From Opitutales bacterium (GTDB lineage: Bacteria; Verrucomicrobiota; Verrucomicrobiia; Opitutales; Intestinicryptomonadaceae), in assembly GCA_021641325.1 (NCBI GenBank), contig JAJXPD010000081.1:1-9416 (forward strand): 9,416 bases of DNA, in the 5' to 3' direction. Below, one piece after another: positions 8,185 to 9,416 of the stretch. How positions within the stretch are numbered: the stretch's first letter is position 1; each line of letters starts with the position of its first letter. The translations under genes were made by a program, and so were the position numbers. Below the pieces are notes generated by a model. The model was given only the letters and a program-made list of their open reading frames with translations. It did not search any database and had not been told where the DNA came from.

Positions 8185-8230
8185 CGCAAAAAAATTCGGG
8201 CAAGTTTTTTACCCGATTTTTTTATTTGCG
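8185..8230 (-). terminator. Terminator-like hairpin in the addB leader, 11 bases before the start codon
   Basis: In plus-strand coordinates, TCGGG (8196-8200) pairs with CCCGA (8212-8216) around an 11-base loop. The stem extends after one T-T mismatch through A7 (8188-8194) against T7 (8217-8223), and CGCAAA (8185-8190) can also pair with TTTGCG (8225-8230). On the minus strand the GC stem is followed by seven T and then GCGCC, the same tail as behind the porin hairpin. It could be a second terminator for the porin, an attenuator of addB, or, with T runs on both strands, a bidirectional terminator. The pairing is plain in the sequence; the role is inferred. Confidence 0.6.
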
Positions 8231-8349
8231 GGGCAGGGTGCTGTCGATTGGTGGGTGGCGCGCTTGGGGTAGGTTGGTGTCGGCAATAATGCGGGGCTTT
8301 GCCCGCGCCGCTGTTGCTTTGCCGTGCGGCTATCCGCCGTGTGTGGCGC

Positions 8350-8387
8350 AAAAAAATACCGCGCGGAGGAATCCGTGCGGTATTTTT
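8350..8387 (-). terminator. Rho-independent terminator of the porin gene
   Basis: In plus-strand coordinates, ATACCGC (8356-8362) pairs with GCGGTAT (8377-8383), and an inner CGGA/TCCG (8364-8367 with 8372-8375) continues the stem after one mismatch, closing on a 4-base loop. On the minus strand the stem starts about 20 bases after the porin stop and is followed by seven T and GCGCC, a strong intrinsic terminator. The flanking A and T runs lengthen the stem and might also allow weak function on the plus strand. Confidence 0.85.
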
Positions 8388-8406
8388 ATAATTCGGGTGT
8401 TCCCGA

Positions 8407-9416
8407 TTAGAAGAGAACCTGAACCTGCGCGCGTACGCTGTTGCTGTATGTGCGAGCCGCGCCGCCGTCTACGTCCTGATCGAAGTAGCCGAATTCGTAG
8501 CCCAGCGATGTCTTGACCGACGCCGTAGCGTACCAGTTCAAGCCGAGGTAGCCCGTCATAGCCTGGTTGTAGGCGAGGTCGTCGGAGAATTCCGAGACAA
8601 TCGGGCCGCCGTTCGCGTAGACGTAGGACCAACGCGCAACGGGTTCGATTGCGCCCCAGTCGCCCATATCCATCTTGTACGCAACCGTGAGGTTCGCGCC
8701 GAGCGGGGTCTTGCAGATGCCGCTGCCGCTGCCGAGCGGAGTGTAGTCTTCATACTGTTGGAGGAAGAATTCCGCGATTGCCGTCAGACCCTTCCAGCTA
8801 GCCGTCGCATAGGGGTTGATGCCCCAAACGCTGCCTCTGGATTCGTTTACGACGTTGTTGCGCATGCCCTGCGGAGCGTAGCCGAAGTTCATGCCGAAGT
8901 CGTACGCGAGCGATTCGCCCTTGATTTCGGCGATGTTCTTGTAGCCCATCGAAGCGTAGAAGCTCAATGCGCTGCTGTTTTGCGCGCTCGAAAGGAAGCC
9001 GTCGGTCGATTCCGTCAGACCCGAAGTTACAGCGAGGCTGTAATAGAGGCCTTCGATCTGCGTGATGTTGCCGTCCCAGAATACGCCGACCGTTCTGCCG
9101 CCGAAGTTCTTGGAATAGTCGCCGTACGAGCCGCGGGTGAAGAAGTTTGTGGCGACGGAGCGTTCGATTGCGAGCTGTCCGAAGTCGCACATATTCTGTT
9201 CGTAGCCCATGTTCGCCTTGCGGAGACCGAGCTGGAGCGTGCCGTTGAGGTAGTCGAGATCAACCTTCTTGGAGGCTACGACCTTGTCGAGGTAGTTGCG
9301 GGACGAGCCTTCCGAACCGAAGTCCGTAACGACCGTCGCGCTCCAACCGCCGCCGACGTCCGCTTCAACGCCGAGTTTTACGTAGCGGAGTGTGAAGCCG
9401 CTTGTCTGTTTGGGGG
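8407..9416 (-). CDS. OprO/OprP-like outer-membrane porin, 5' truncated by window edge
   Basis: This is a beta-barrel channel of the outer membrane. The frame is open to the window edge (first full codon at 9414), giving 335 visible residues; the signal peptide and any periplasmic domain lie outside. The visible start TSGFTLRYVKLGVEADVGGG, then LDYLNGTLQLGLRKANMGYE, AIERSV and FGGRTVGVFW, follows the order seen in phosphate-selective porins O and P: paired strands of alternating residues, an 'iers' segment, and a Gly-Arg-x-x-Gly strand. Many aromatic and Gly-rich alternating stretches follow, and the protein ends AQVQVLF, with the terminal Phe and alternating hydrophobics recognised by the BAM complex. 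The internal ATG at 9210 is not the start, because homology-like sequence continues upstream of it. Substrate selectivity cannot be told from this sequence. A strong terminator follows, suggesting its own, well-expressed transcription unit. Confidence 0.82.
   Translation of the reverse strand, partial: PKQTSGFTLRYVKLGVEADVGGGWSATVVTDFGSEGSSRNYLDKVVASKKVDLDYLNGTLQLGLRKANMGYEQNMCDFGQLAIERSVATNFFTRGSYGDYSKNFGGRTVGVFWDGNITQIEGLYYSLAVTSGLTESTDGFLSSAQNSSALSFYASMGYKNIAEIKGESLAYDFGMNFGYAPQGMRNNVVNESRGSVWGINPYATASWKGLTAIAEFFLQQYEDYTPLGSGSGICKTPLGANLTVAYKMDMGDWGAIEPVARWSYVYANGGPIVSEFSDDLAYNQAMTGYLGLNWYATASVKTSLGYEFGYFDQDVDGGAARTYSNSVRAQVQVLF

Larger units (their letters stand above)
8178..8406. other. 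Gap between porin and addB
   Basis: These 229 bases hold the two hairpins listed separately. I see no convincing promoter, operator or small gene between them. The minus-strand segment between the hairpins (8231-8345) is GC-rich and lacks a clear -35/-10 pair or a TAnnTTTG element. Reading frames crossing it have Arg/Pro-rich, shadow-like composition. Confidence 0.6.

Noticed and set aside
8174..8206. Possible addB promoter on the minus strand, TTGCCC then 16 bases then TAGTAT
   Set aside because: The -10 box would overlap the start codon itself, placing transcription start inside the gene. This is likely a chance match.
7507..8289. 260-codon plus-strand frame opposite the addB N terminus
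   Set aside because: It runs through the leader hairpin and has Ser/Ala-rich shadow composition with no family resemblance.
8178..8351. In-frame upstream extension of addB by 58 codons
   Set aside because: It would translate through the leader hairpin and low-complexity sequence, and it reaches the porin terminator. MENVIERC at 8177 is the better start.

Overview
The window reads as an ordinary chromosomal stretch from a GC-rich Gram-negative bacterium. An outer-membrane porin and a periplasmic tail-specific protease imply two membranes. A helicase-nuclease pair of AddA/AddB type, with an AddB lacking a Walker A motif, combined with a long-form Prc protease and an OprO/OprP-like porin, would fit a Verrucomicrobiota-like lineage. 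That placement is inference from protein style only and is weak. High GC and biased codon third positions produce many long shadow reading frames, nearly all of which I judge non-coding.

Layout, left to right. (1) Positions 1-2082, plus strand: the 3' part of a Prc/Tsp C-terminal processing protease, already open at the first base, ending in a Rho-independent terminator (2105-2134). (2) Positions 2135-2205: a short convergent gap with one small perfect inverted repeat. (3) Positions 8177 down to 2206, minus strand: a two-gene addB-addA operon. The stop of addB and the start of addA overlap in ATGA, so the two subunits are probably translationally coupled. Both carry complete-looking PD-(D/E)XK nuclease motifs, and AddA has the full set of UvrD-type helicase motifs. 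(4) Positions 8178-8406: a 229-base gap with two terminator-like hairpins facing the minus strand, one just after the porin stop and one ending about 11 bases before the addB start. (5) Positions 8407-9416, minus strand: the C-terminal 335 residues of an OprO/OprP-like porin, cut by the window edge.

How the genes relate. AddA and AddB should form one complex that resects double-strand DNA ends for RecA-dependent repair. Prc and the porin both belong to the cell envelope, but they are separate transcription units, and nothing here links them to the recombination genes.

I found no CRISPR array, transposon, tRNA, rRNA or defence island, and no convincing new system. The points most worth a second look are the hairpin against the addB start codon, the absence of the iron-sulfur cysteines known from Bacillus AddB, an Asn at the place of the third catalytic residue of E. 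coli Tsp, a long low-complexity insert in Prc, and a shared T7-GCGC tail behind all three hairpins.
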